Below, one piece after another: positions 1-7,464 of a stretch of DNA of 20,791 bases (the first letter of the stretch is position 1; every line of letters begins with the position of its first letter). Source of the DNA: JBDSLU01 sp039916225 (GTDB lineage Bacteria > Acidobacteriota > Vicinamibacteria > Vicinamibacterales > Vicinamibacteraceae); NCBI GenBank assembly GCA_039916225.1, contig JBDSLU010000416.1:1-20791 (forward strand), given 5' to 3'. Both the position numbers and the translations under genes were made by a program. Below the pieces are notes generated by a model. That model was not told where the DNA came from, made no database searches, and was given only the letters and a program-made list of their open reading frames with translations.

Positions 1-1232
1 GTCGCGCGACGGAGGAAGTCGGAGACGTCGGACCAGGCGTCCGCCGGCGTCGATGCGGCGAACAACGCCCGCTCGGGGTGTTCCACGAACAGCGCGTAGC
101 CACCACGGACGATCGCCAGGACCGCCAGGGCAGCGAACGCGTACTGCGGCCGGCGTGTCGACGGGGGCCGCCCAGGCGCGGCCGGCGTCGCCGTTCCGGA
201 CTCTGCCAGCCACCAGACCACGCCGAGCATGGCCAGCACGTCGGCCATCCAGAACACGCGCGACACCTGCAGCTGCACGGCCACCGCGACGTGCAGCGCG
301 ACCAGCGGGAGGGTCACGAAGAAGGCCGCCACCAGCGCCAGACAGCCCGCGACCAGGCCGGCTTCGCCGGGCCGCACCAGGCCGCGGCGCCACCGCACCG
401 CGAACGTCAGCGCGATGACCAGCGGGTAGGCGATGTTCAGCAGCCATGGCACGAGGCCCCAGTCGGTGGCGAACAGGTAGTCCTTGCCGGCGAGCGTCGC
501 CAGCCACGCGTCGTCCATCGGCGTGACGGGCAGGAAGCCGGCGGCGAGCAGGCCGACGCCGGCAGCGATGCCGAGCCCTCCGCCGATGGTCAGCACCGGC
601 CGGAGGCGCGGCTGCTCGACGAACAGCGCCACGCCGATCCAGACGACGAACCACAGGCCGGTCATCGGATGCACGGCGCCCGCGGCGGCGGCCGCGGCCA
701 GCGCCGTCCACGGCCGGGCCCGCATCATCTCGCCCAGGCCGAGCACGCCGAGCGCGAAGGCCAGCTGGCGCGGATGAAAGTAGCCCTCGAGGGTATTGGC
801 GCTGGTCTTGGCGATGCGATGCCGGACGGCACTGAGCGCGACGAAGGCGGCGATCGCCCAGCGCGAGACGAGCAGGCGATCGCTCAGCCGGATCAGCCCG
901 GCGTAGAGCAGCCCCAGCGTCAGCAGGTAGAGCGCGAGGAACCAGGTTTCGAGGCTGACCGGAATCACGCCGATGGCCCGGGCCAGCAGCTCGTCGAAGA
1001 CGAAGAGGCGCGACTGGGCGTCGATGAGGGCGCTGTCGCGCGGGAACAGCTGGCCGTCGAGATGACGGAGGATGGACGGGATGTGTCCGGCCTGATCGCC
1101 GACGCCGTAACGGTAGCCGGCGGCGTTCATGGTGGCGAGCAGGGTGAAGGCCGCGATGCCCAGGCCGTGCGCGACGGTCGGCCGCCAGCCGATCCGCCCG
1201 GCCTGGGCGACCGTCTGCCGCGGCGGGTTCAT
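1..1232 (-). CDS. Polytopic membrane protein, partial (C-terminus outside window)
   Basis: Translating the minus strand from ATG at 1232 gives an uninterrupted frame of 410 codons to the left edge, so the gene is partial. It is rich in hydrophobic segments and is clearly an integral inner-membrane protein. After the first membrane segment comes a conserved-looking loop, GYRYGVGDQAGHIPSILRHL (about residues 39-58), then further segments and HPMTGLWF (188-195). An acidic residue in the first external loop is typical of GT-C fold glycosyltransferases and related uncharacterised membrane families, but I cannot name the family. The start is supported by GAGGTG at 1238-1243, five bases before the ATG. 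The ATG overlaps the stop of the upstream membrane gene (ATGA, 1229-1232), so the two are probably translationally coupled and may act together in surface glycan or lipid metabolism (inference). Confidence 0.8.
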   Translation of the reverse strand, partial: MNPPRQTVAQAGRIGWRPTVAHGLGIAAFTLLATMNAAGYRYGVGDQAGHIPSILRHLDGQLFPRDSALIDAQSRLFVFDELLARAIGVIPVSLETWFLALYLLTLGLLYAGLIRLSDRLLVSRWAIAAFVALSAVRHRIAKTSANTLEGYFHPRQLAFALGVLGLGEMMRARPWTALAAAAAAGAVHPMTGLWFVVWIGVALFVEQPRLRPVLTIGGGLGIAAGVGLLAAGFLPVTPMDDAWLATLAGKDYLFATDWGLVPWLLNIAYPLVIALTFAVRWRRGLVRPGEAGLVAGCLALVAAFFVTLPLVALHVAVAVQLQVSRVFWMADVLAMLGVVWWLAESGTATPAAPGRPPSTRRPQYAFAALAVLAIVRGGYALFVEHPERALFAASTPADAWSDVSDFLRRA

Positions 1233-4093
1233 CGCACCACCTCGACCCAGACGCCGAGGCGCCGCCGATCGCGCGTCGTCGGATCGAGCTCGGCGGGCAC
1301 GAAGCCGCCTTCGGTCAGCATCTCCACCGAGGCGACGGTGTGGCGCGAGCGCAAGGTGATGTCGCGCGTGGCCTTGGGCTCCAGCGTCACCCGCTGGACG
1401 TCGCCGTCGACGATGGTCTGCACGGTCGCGCCGACCGGTCCGGCGCGCAGCCGCAGCAGCGTCGGCCGATCGGGGGCGAGCGACACGGCCAGGCGGCTCG
1501 AGCTGTCGCCGCGCGTCCAGAAGCCGGTCGGCTCTGGCGAGACACGTTCATCGTAGAAGAACACCGTGACGTCGCCGTACTGCCGGCTCTGCAGGACGTC
1601 GGGATCGGTCCGGCGCGTCCGCAGATCGGCGACGGCGCGCGGGATCAGGCGCAGCTCGGGTGCGGCGCCCACGAGATCGGGCGAGGCGCGGAAGCCGACG
1701 AAGCGGGCGTTGGCGGGGAGATCGAGGGTGGTGCTCCACCGCGTCGCCGGGGCAATCGTCCAGGTGCGCAGCGGTGGCCCGACGCGCCCGACCTGGAGGC
1801 CGATTTCACCTTGGATCGTCCGGCCACGGCCGTCGACGTCGAGCTGGTAGCGGCCGGCGGGCAGCGCCCAGCGGGCGTCGTAGAGCAGGTCGACGCCGGT
1901 CCGCTCGCCGCGGGCCCTGGGGCCGGCGACGAGAGCGAGCAGCGGCGGGATCTCTGCCGCCGGCACGCGCCGCAGCGGATCGTAGACGACGCCGAGCGGG
2001 CGCCGTTGCGCGTCGAACTCGGAGAGCAGCGCGATCTGTGGCCGGACGCCGGGCGGGGGCGCCGCCGTCCGCCAGCGATCGAGCGTGGCCGGGACCAGCA
2101 CCGAGACCAGCAGGATGGCGGCGGCGGCGACGCTGCACGCCGCCAGGCCGGCCGCGCCCGGAGGCAGCCGTCGCATCCGCGCCACGGCGAGCGCGGCGGC
2201 GGCCAGCGCGAGCAGCCAGATGGCGGTGAACGCCCAGGCGATCGCCGGCGCCTGGATCAGGAACGACGGCGCCAGCGTCCACAAACGCCACGACGGCGAC
2301 CAGTATTCGAGCAGGCGCGAGACCCCATCGCGCCCGGCGACGAGCAGCAGCCCCTTCTGCGCGCACAGCAGGAACAGCATCTGCGCCACGCTCGCCGCGG
2401 CCAGCAGCCCGAGCGCCGCGGTGGCGACCGTGCTCCGGGCCGTGCGCTGCGCCAGCCAGGCGATCGGCAGGCCGAGGAGCAGCACCGCGGCGATCAGCGG
2501 ACGCCCGATCGCGCCCGAGCCGCCGGACCATAGATGGAAGGCGCCGACGGGCACCAGCAGGGCGACGAAGATCACGATGATCTCGGCGGCGATGCGGCGC
2601 GAGCGCGCATCGGACCACAGCATCGCGACCAGTCCGACCAGCGCCGCGCCGAAGATGGGCGCCGCCGGCACGATGCCGTACTCCTGGTCGAAGAGCAGGC
2701 CCGGGCCACCCTTGACGAAATACTCCCAGCGGACCGGCCGCTGCGTGCCGTAGACGACGGACGGGAACGGCGAGCCCCAGATCCAGTAGAAGAAGGCCAT
2801 CCACAGGGCGACGCTGACGACCATGGGGAGCGTCAGGGCGAGGGAGACGCGTATGCGCTGGCGAACGCCCGACGTCCAACGTCCAACGGCCAAGGACGAC
2901 GCCGCCGATGCCTGTCCTGGCCGCGGCTCGTCTGGAAGTTGGGGGTTGGGAATGGGGAGTTGCGTGTCTTCCGCCTCATCGGCGAGCGGCAGCCAGAGCC
3001 GCCCCAGCGCGAGCATCGCCAGCGCCGCCATCATCAGGCCGTACTTGCTGCTCAGCCAGGGGAGGCAGGCCAGCACCAGCCCGCACGCCGTGGCGCGGCG
3101 CAGATCGCGCCCGATGCCGCCCGGGCGCGTCGCGATCAGGTACGCCGCCATCGCGCACGCCGCCGCAGGTACCTCCGGGTAGACGGTGATGCTGTTGAAG
3201 ACGAAGGGCGCGCTGACCGCGGCGCCGATCCAGGCGAGCGTGGCCGCACCGCCCGATCCCGTCAACCGCAGCGCCGCGAGCCACAGGCCGGCGGCGGCAC
3301 CCGCCGCACAGCAGATGAGGAAGGCGACGACGCCGTAGTAGCCGCCCGCGGCGTAGATCGGTGCCGCGACGATGGCCAGGCCGACCGGGTGGATCGAGTA
3401 GATCTCGCCGTCGCGACCGCGCTCGAGGTAGTGCGGCTGCAGCGGCAGGCGGTAGTACTCGAGCGTGTCCCCGCGCGTGTGGTTGTTCTCGATCTTGAAG
3501 TCGTGGTCGCGCCACAGGCTCTGCGCCAGCACCAGATAGTGCGGTTCATCGCCGCCCGGGAACAGGCCGCTGCCGGCGAAGCGCCAGGCGACGCCGCCGT
3601 AGAGCAGCAGGCTCGCCACCACGATCGACGCCGCGGCGGTGGGGAAGATGTAGCCGTGCACGCGCCGGGCCACCCGGATCCGCACGGCGGCGGCCTGCAG
3701 CGTGAGCGTGCCGACCACGAACCAGACGAGGAGCGCGAACCGTCCGGCCAGGACGGTCAACGCCGGCCAGGTGTCCGCGAGCCACGGCAGGAAGGGCAGG
3801 ACCAGCACGCCGGTCGCCAGGAGCGGCCGGGTGACGTCGGCGTCGTCGTCGGTGATGGTGCGTCCGCTGCCGCTGGCTGCCCAGGCGACCAGGTGCGCGA
3901 TGCCGAAGGCGACGCCGACCATCCCGCCGATCAGCGACAGCGCCTGCCAGCCGGACGGGAGCAGTGCCACCCGCATCGGGCCGTCGGCGCCGGCGACCAC
4001 TTCCAGCCCGCCGCGCGTGCACCACAAGGCGACGCCGGCGACGAGTCCGGCAGCGAGGGCGCGGGCTCGGGCCCTCGATCGCGGCTGGATCAT
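1229..4093 (-). CDS. GT39/GT-C-like polytopic membrane protein with C-terminal soluble domain
   Basis: About 954 residues from ATG 4093. Roughly the first 670 residues are membrane segments and the last about 283 look like a soluble beta-rich, probably periplasmic, domain. The loop GGDEPHYLVLAQSLWRDHD (about 180-198) and YSIHPVGLAIVAAPIY (about 232-247) resemble GT39/dolichyl-phosphate-mannosyltransferase-like proteins, where an acidic residue in the first large external loop is catalytic. The likely role is sugar transfer from a polyprenyl-linked donor to a lipid, glycan or protein (inference). An in-frame GTG at 4120 would add nine residues. I prefer ATG 4093 because a possible -10 (TATCCT, minus strand, 4126-4121) lies directly before the GTG. 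Neither start has a clear ribosome binding site. Residues about 376-411 (QLPIPNPQLPD ... LAVGRWTSG) are a low-complexity insert encoded by a heptanucleotide repeat. The stop overlaps the start of the downstream membrane gene. Confidence 0.85.
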   Translation of the reverse strand: MIQPRSRARARALAAGLVAGVALWCTRGGLEVVAGADGPMRVALLPSGWQALSLIGGMVGVAFGIAHLVAWAASGSGRTITDDDADVTRPLLATGVLVLPFLPWLADTWPALTVLAGRFALLVWFVVGTLTLQAAAVRIRVARRVHGYIFPTAAASIVVASLLLYGGVAWRFAGSGLFPGGDEPHYLVLAQSLWRDHDFKIENNHTRGDTLEYYRLPLQPHYLERGRDGEIYSIHPVGLAIVAAPIYAAGGYYGVVAFLICCAAGAAAGLWLAALRLTGSGGAATLAWIGAAVSAPFVFNSITVYPEVPAAACAMAAYLIATRPGGIGRDLRRATACGLVLACLPWLSSKYGLMMAALAMLALGRLWLPLADEAEDTQLPIPNPQLPDEPRPGQASAASSLAVGRWTSGVRQRIRVSLALTLPMVVSVALWMAFFYWIWGSPFPSVVYGTQRPVRWEYFVKGGPGLLFDQEYGIVPAAPIFGAALVGLVAMLWSDARSRRIAAEIIVIFVALLVPVGAFHLWSGGSGAIGRPLIAAVLLLGLPIAWLAQRTARSTVATAALGLLAAASVAQMLFLLCAQKGLLLVAGRDGVSRLLEYWSPSWRLWTLAPSFLIQAPAIAWAFTAIWLLALAAAALAVARMRRLPPGAAGLAACSVAAAAILLVSVLVPATLDRWRTAAPPPGVRPQIALLSEFDAQRRPLGVVYDPLRRVPAAEIPPLLALVAGPRARGERTGVDLLYDARWALPAGRYQLDVDGRGRTIQGEIGLQVGRVGPPLRTWTIAPATRWSTTLDLPANARFVGFRASPDLVGAAPELRLIPRAVADLRTRRTDPDVLQSRQYGDVTVFFYDERVSPEPTGFWTRGDSSSRLAVSLAPDRPTLLRLRAGPVGATVQTIVDGDVQRVTLEPKATRDITLRSRHTVASVEMLTEGGFVPAELDPTTRDRRRLGVWVEVVR
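2871..2968. repeat. Heptanucleotide (CCAAC/GTTGG) inverted repeat inside a coding region
   Basis: On the plus strand the left arm (2871-2894) reads as CCAAC-type heptads and the right arm (2932-2961) as GTTGG-type heptads, separated by about 37 bp. The seven-base period is not a multiple of three, yet the minus-strand reading frame stays open and yields the peptides QLPIPNPQLP and LAVGRWTSG. The same heptad style is seen in the intergenic hairpin at 11505-11634, so this looks like a dispersed repeat family with one copy accommodated in a hydrophilic loop of the membrane protein. Confidence 0.75.
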
Positions 4094-4120
4094 GCGGAAG
4101 GCTGGCTCATCACGTCCCAC

Positions 4121-4182
4121 AGGATACCGTGAGCCCCGGCCGAGGGCGCAGCGGCGAGGCGTGCCTGCAACAGGGCTAAAAT
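4121..4182. promoter_or_regulatory. Possible divergent promoter region between the GT-like gene and the YvcK-like gene
   Basis: TAAAAT at 4177-4182 (plus) lies nine bases before the YvcK-like ATG. On the minus strand TATCCT (4126-4121) lies about 28 bases before ATG 4093. No convincing -35 hexamer is visible for either. The plus-strand spacing would give a nearly leaderless transcript, consistent with the absence of a Shine-Dalgarno sequence before 4192. These are candidate sites by eye only. Confidence 0.3.
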
Positions 4183-4191
4183 GCCCGACAC

Positions 4192-5157
4192 ATGCAGCTC
4201 CGTGAGCTCAACGTCGGTTGTTTCGGGGGCGGCACCGGTCTCCCCAGCCTGCTGGGCGGCCTGAAGCGCAACCCGTGGCTGCGGCTGCACGCCGTCGTCA
4301 CCATGTTCGACAGCGGCGGCAGCAGCGGCGTCCTGCGCGACGAGCTGGGCGTCCTGCCGCCCGGCGACGTGCTCAAGTGCGCGCTGGCGCTGGCCCGGAA
4401 CGAGTCCGAGGCCCGCCGCGTGCTGCTGTCGAGGCTGCCGATGCTGGAGCACGCCCGCCTGTCCGGACACACCGGCGGCAACCTCCTCCTGTCGATGATG
4501 GAGCAGTACAGCGGCGACTTTCTGGCGGCCGTCGACGGCCTGCGTCGCCTGCTCGGATGCAGCGGGCACGTCTGGCCGGTCAGCACCGAGCGCGCGACGC
4601 TCTGTGCCGCGTATCGCGACGGCACCTCGGCGCGAGGCGAGCCGGAGGTCGACGCCGGATTGCGCGACGGCAAGGTGATCGAGCGCGTCTGGCTCGAGCC
4701 GAACGCGCCGATCCACCCGGCCGCGGCCGAGGCGATCGCCGGGCTCGACGCCATCATCATCGGCCCGGGCAGCTTCTATACCAGCCTGATGCCGACGTGC
4801 CTGGTCACCGGCGTCCGCGAGGCCATCGCCCGCGTCCGCGGTCCGGTCATCTACATCGCCAACCTGCTGACCGAGGGCGGCGGCATGCGGACCTTCACCG
4901 CCGCCACCGGCGCGCAGCTGATCTCTCGCCAGATCGGGCGGCCGGTCGACGTGATCGTCGTCAATCAGGGACTGCCGGCGACCGAGATCCTGGCCCGCTA
5001 CGCCGCCGAGGACAAGCACCCGATGCCGATCGGCGAGATCATCGGCTGCAGCGATATCGTCACGGCGCCGCTCTGGACCAGCGTCTACGCGCGCCACCAC
5101 CGGCGGCGGCTCGCCTACGCCCTCTGGGGCGTCCTCGCCAAGCGTCTTTTGCACTGA
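4192..5157 (+). CDS. YvcK/CofD-like family protein (UPF0052)
   Basis: 321 residues, close to the usual length for the family. The N-terminus has the nucleotide/sugar-binding signature FGGGTGLPSLLGGL (11-24), followed by MFDSGGSSGVLRDELG (38-53) and LPPGDVLKC (55-63). SGHTGGNLLL (91-100) and a later GPGSFYTSLMP match the conserved core of YvcK (gluconeogenesis factor) and the related CofD fold. YvcK proteins are cytoplasmic and bind UDP-sugars. In Bacillus and mycobacteria they are linked to cell-wall homeostasis and growth on gluconeogenic carbon. They lack the F420-biosynthesis activity of CofD proper, and no F420 genes are visible here. The usual neighbours rapZ and whiA are absent. There is no ribosome binding site before the ATG; a TAAAAT element sits just upstream. 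The gene diverges from the membrane-protein pair and converges on the histidine kinase. Confidence 0.9.
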   Translation: MQLRELNVGCFGGGTGLPSLLGGLKRNPWLRLHAVVTMFDSGGSSGVLRDELGVLPPGDVLKCALALARNESEARRVLLSRLPMLEHARLSGHTGGNLLLSMMEQYSGDFLAAVDGLRRLLGCSGHVWPVSTERATLCAAYRDGTSARGEPEVDAGLRDGKVIERVWLEPNAPIHPAAAEAIAGLDAIIIGPGSFYTSLMPTCLVTGVREAIARVRGPVIYIANLLTEGGGMRTFTAATGAQLISRQIGRPVDVIVVNQGLPATEILARYAAEDKHPMPIGEIIGCSDIVTAPLWTSVYARHHRRRLAYALWGVLAKRLLH

Positions 5158-5161
5158 GTTG

Positions 5162-5217
5162 GTTGGCGGCCCCGCTCTCACGCGGGGCCGCGGGCCGCCA
5201 CCTGGGCGTGCCGGCTG
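5162..5217. repeat. 56-bp direct repeat, copy 1, with 10-bp perfect stem
   Basis: This lies five bases after the YvcK-like stop. It contains GCGGCCCCGC (5166-5175), a TCTCAC loop, and GCGGGGCCGC (5182-5191), a perfect 10-bp stem. No U-tract follows, so it is not a textbook Rho-independent terminator, though it could block transcription between convergent genes. It is repeated 106 bp downstream with 52 of 56 positions identical. Confidence 0.8.
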
Positions 5218-5267
5218 CTATTCGCGGCGCTGGGCGCGCCGCGGCGCCGTCACGCGGGCGGCGAGAC

Positions 5268-5323
5268 GTTGGCGACCCCGCTCTCACGTGGGGCCGCGGG
5301 CCGCCCCTTGGGCGTGCCGGCTG
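5268..5323. repeat. 56-bp direct repeat, copy 2
   Basis: Same sequence as 5162-5217 apart from four substitutions. Two of them affect the stem, giving one A-C mismatch and one G-U pair, so the hairpin is weaker but still possible around a TCTCAC loop. The 50-bp spacer between the copies is also very GC-rich and self-complementary (GCGCCGCGGCGC type). Confidence 0.8.
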
Positions 5324-5330
5324 TCATACG

Positions 5331-5351
5331 CGCCCCTGCGCTTCAGGGGCG
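5331..5351 (-). terminator. Stem-loop at the end of the histidine kinase gene
   Basis: CGCCCCTG (5331-5338), a five-base loop and CAGGGGCG (5344-5351) form a perfect 8-bp stem that includes the kinase stop codon (5343-5345). No U-tract follows, so a terminator or 3'-end-stabilising role is inferred from position only. Confidence 0.4.
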
Positions 5352-6425
5352 GGTCGCGGTCGCAGACGGGCGCGGTTCGACTTCGGCGCGGCGGAGTGGG
5401 AAGCGCAGGTCCACCTGGACGCCGGCACCGACGGCGCCGGCGATACGGAAGCTCTGTCGATCGCCGTAGAGACGCCGCAGCCGCTCGAGCGTGTTCGAGA
5501 GGCCGACGCCGGCGCCGCGCTCGATGTCCCAGTTGGCGGCGAGTCCCGGCCCGTCGTCGCGGACCGAGAGGTGCAGATCGTCGCCTTCGCACCACGCCTG
5601 GATCTCGATCTGGCCGGGCGCCGAGCGCGTCGCGATGCCGTGGCGGATCGCGTTCTCCAGCAGCGGCTGCAGGATGAAGGTCGGCACCAGCGCCTGCAGC
5701 GCCAACGGATCGACGTCGAGGACGACGTCGAGGCGATCCTCGTAGCGCACCTTCTGCAGCTTCATGTAGCGATCGACGAAGGCCAGCTCCCGCTGCAGCG
5801 GAATGACCTGGTCCTCGGCATGGTCCAGGGCGAGCCGCAGCAGATCGCCGAGCTGCTCGAGCATCCAGCGGGCCGTGCGCGGGGCACTCTCGACGTGCGC
5901 CGAAATGGCGTTGAGCGCGTTGAACAGGAAGTGCGGATGAAGCTGGGTGCGGAGTGTGTCGAGCCGCGACTGCGTCAGCAGCCGCTCGAGCTCCGCCGTC
6001 CGTACGGCCCGGTCCCGCGCCTGGTCCTGAGACTCCGAGGCGACGTACCAGCCGATGACGGCCCAGTAGACCAGCCAGTTGAACCGGTGGAACGCCGACA
6101 CCGGCGAGCCGGTCAGCAGCGCCATGTCGACCGGGACGCCGAGGGCGCGGCTGGCGCCGTAGTAGACGTAAGCGAAGGCCCAGCTGACCACGATGCTCAG
6201 CGGGACGTGCAGCAGCAGGCGCGGGTAGAGCACGTCGCGGGCGATGGGCAACTGCCGGTCGGCGGCGATGACCATCGGCACCAGGAGCAGCCAGGCGATG
6301 CCGGCGGCGAGCGCGGTGCGCGCCGACGCGCTCCAGTCGAGCGCCTCGCCACGCATCTCGGCGCCGGTGGAGTAGACCAGCACTACCAGAATTCCGAACG
6401 CGACGGCAGCCAGGCGGTGTTTCAC
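5343..6425 (-). CDS. LytS/YehU-type sensor histidine kinase
   Basis: 360 residues from GTG 6425. About four membrane segments (near 5-22, 38-55, 72-90 and 115-130) are followed by a helical linker and a His_kinase (PF06580) core. The phosphoacceptor motif is LHPHFLFNALNAISAH (162-177), with the histidine in PHFLFN the expected site. The ATPase part has LLENAIRHG (255-263), DDGPGL (290-295) and GAGVGLSNTLERL (305-317). This class senses membrane or envelope signals and phosphorylates LytTR regulators, and such a regulator is transcribed divergently from 6519. No extracellular ligand domain is visible, so the membrane segments are probably the sensor. No clear ribosome binding site precedes the GTG. 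The C-terminal RPSATATRP tail ends within the 5331-5351 stem-loop. Confidence 0.92.
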   Translation of the reverse strand: MKHRLAAVAFGILVVLVYSTGAEMRGEALDWSASARTALAAGIAWLLLVPMVIAADRQLPIARDVLYPRLLLHVPLSIVVSWAFAYVYYGASRALGVPVDMALLTGSPVSAFHRFNWLVYWAVIGWYVASESQDQARDRAVRTAELERLLTQSRLDTLRTQLHPHFLFNALNAISAHVESAPRTARWMLEQLGDLLRLALDHAEDQVIPLQRELAFVDRYMKLQKVRYEDRLDVVLDVDPLALQALVPTFILQPLLENAIRHGIATRSAPGQIEIQAWCEGDDLHLSVRDDGPGLAANWDIERGAGVGLSNTLERLRRLYGDRQSFRIAGAVGAGVQVDLRFPLRRAEVEPRPSATATRP

Positions 6426-6518
6426 AGGGGGCTCGAAGGCGGTAGTAAGCTATCGTAACTTGCGTCCACGTGCGGGGCGCGATGCGCACCCGCTCCGGCG
6501 GAGGGCCGGCCGCAGACC
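6426..6518. promoter_or_regulatory. Shared divergent control region of the kinase and regulator genes
   Basis: This 93-bp gap separates the two divergent starts, so both promoters must lie in it or in the gene ends. It has the only AT-rich patch nearby (about 6442-6461). Read on the minus strand, that patch contains two TTAC boxes 10 bp apart and a -10-like TACGAT (6457-6452). A GGAGGG at 6500-6505 could be the ribosome binding site of the regulator. No confident -35 is visible. Confidence 0.3.
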
Positions 6519-7298
6519 GTGATGATGGACCGGATCCGAACCCTGATCGTCGACGACGAAAAGCCGGCCCGCCGTCGCCTCGCCGAGCTGCTCGGCCGTG
6601 AGCAGGACATCGCGATCACCGGCGAGGCGCGCGACGGACGCGAGGCGGTCGACCTGATCCGGGCGCAGCCGCCGGACCTGATGTTCCTCGACATCCAGAT
6701 GCCCGATCTCGACGGCTTCGCGGTGCTCGCCGCCCTCGAGCCGGAGCAGCAGCCGGTGACTGTGTTCGTCACCGCCTACGATCGCTATGCGATCCAGGCG
6801 TTCGAAGCGCGCGCCGTCGACTACCTGCTCAAGCCGTTCAGTGACCAGCGGTTCGAAGGCGCCTTGCGGCGGGCTTGCCAGTTCCTCCGATCACGGCGGG
6901 CGGGCGACCTCCAGGGCGCCGGTCCGATCGTCGAGGAGCGGGCCAACGAGTCGAAGGGCGGCTTCCTCGAGCGGTTCGTCCTCAAGGCGGCCGGCCGCGT
7001 GACCTTCCTGGGCGTCGAGGACGTCGACTGGATCGAGGCATCCGGCGTCTACGTGAACCTGCACGTCGGCCAGCGCTCGCACCTCTATCGCTCCAGCCTG
7101 GCGCACCTGCTGCAGCGGCTCGATCCCCAGCGCTTCGTCCGCGTGCACCGTTCGCTGGCGGTCAACACCACGCGCATCCGCGAACTGCAGCCGCGCAGCC
7201 ACGGCGACTACACGGTCGTGCTGAAGGACGGCACCGAACTGGTGATGAGCCGCGGCTTCCGGCCGCAGTTCGAGCACTGGCTCCGCCAGCCGCTGTAA
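6519..7298 (+). CDS. LytTR-family response regulator (REC + LytTR DNA-binding domain)
   Basis: 259 residues from GTG 6519; ATG codons at 6522 and 6525 are alternatives. GGAGGG at 6500-6505 is the only nearby Shine-Dalgarno match and lies a little far from all three, so the most upstream is chosen. The receiver domain (about 7-125) has the acidic pair DD (12-13), phosphoacceptor D58 in FLDIQMP, T85 in VTAYDRYA and K105 in LLKPF. The LytTR domain (about 150-255) has the typical VEDVDWIEASGVYVNLHV, FVRVHRSLAVNTTRI and GDYTVVLKDG strings. It is a cytoplasmic transcription factor, most likely phosphorylated by the divergent kinase. LytTR proteins bind pairs of short direct repeats about two helical turns apart. 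Such a pair starts 19 bp after this gene and recurs upstream of the Oar receptor gene. Confidence 0.95.
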   Translation: MMMDRIRTLIVDDEKPARRRLAELLGREQDIAITGEARDGREAVDLIRAQPPDLMFLDIQMPDLDGFAVLAALEPEQQPVTVFVTAYDRYAIQAFEARAVDYLLKPFSDQRFEGALRRACQFLRSRRAGDLQGAGPIVEERANESKGGFLERFVLKAAGRVTFLGVEDVDWIEASGVYVNLHVGQRSHLYRSSLAHLLQRLDPQRFVRVHRSLAVNTTRIRELQPRSHGDYTVVLKDGTELVMSRGFRPQFEHWLRQPL

Positions 7299-7316
7299 GC
7301 GTTCTTTAACTCTGCC

Positions 7317-7355
7317 GTCCTACTCAGCGCGCCCGCGTCCGACTCGGAACAAAAG
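7317..7355 (+). repeat. 39-bp duplicated motif, copy 1: two GTCC(T/G)ACTC half-sites 20 bp apart
   Basis: Half-sites begin at 7317 (GTCCTACTCAG) and 7337 (GTCCGACTCGG), followed by AACAAAAG. 34 of 39 positions match the copy at 7802-7840. The position is just after the LytTR gene and before the receptor remnant. The spacing suits a dimeric regulator binding two adjacent major grooves (inference). Confidence 0.6.
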
Positions 7356-7406
7356 AGTGTTGGCCGCTCCGACAGCGCTCCAGCCTCGCCCCACTGTTCA
7401 ATCGGA

Positions 7407-7428
7407 TCCACGCCGAAGCTGGCGTGGA
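7407..7428 (+). other. Stem-loop ahead of the receptor remnant
   Basis: TCCACGCC (7407-7414) pairs with GGCGTGGA (7421-7428) around GAAGCT, a perfect 8-bp stem. No U-tract follows. It could be a weak terminator for the response regulator gene or an old leader structure of the remnant. Confidence 0.4.
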
Positions 7429-7464
7429 CATCGCCCGTAGCCGGCTCCTGGAGTCGTCTGCGCC

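Noticed and set aside
2930..2960. QLPIPNPQLP considered as a proline-rich binding motif of the membrane protein
   Set aside because: The DNA shows a seven-base repeat with an inverted partner, so the peptide is better explained as a by-product of a repeat than as a selected protein motif.
4090..5181. 363-residue minus-strand frame across the YvcK-like gene
   Set aside because: It overlaps completely with a well-supported conserved gene, and its own translation has no recognisable family.
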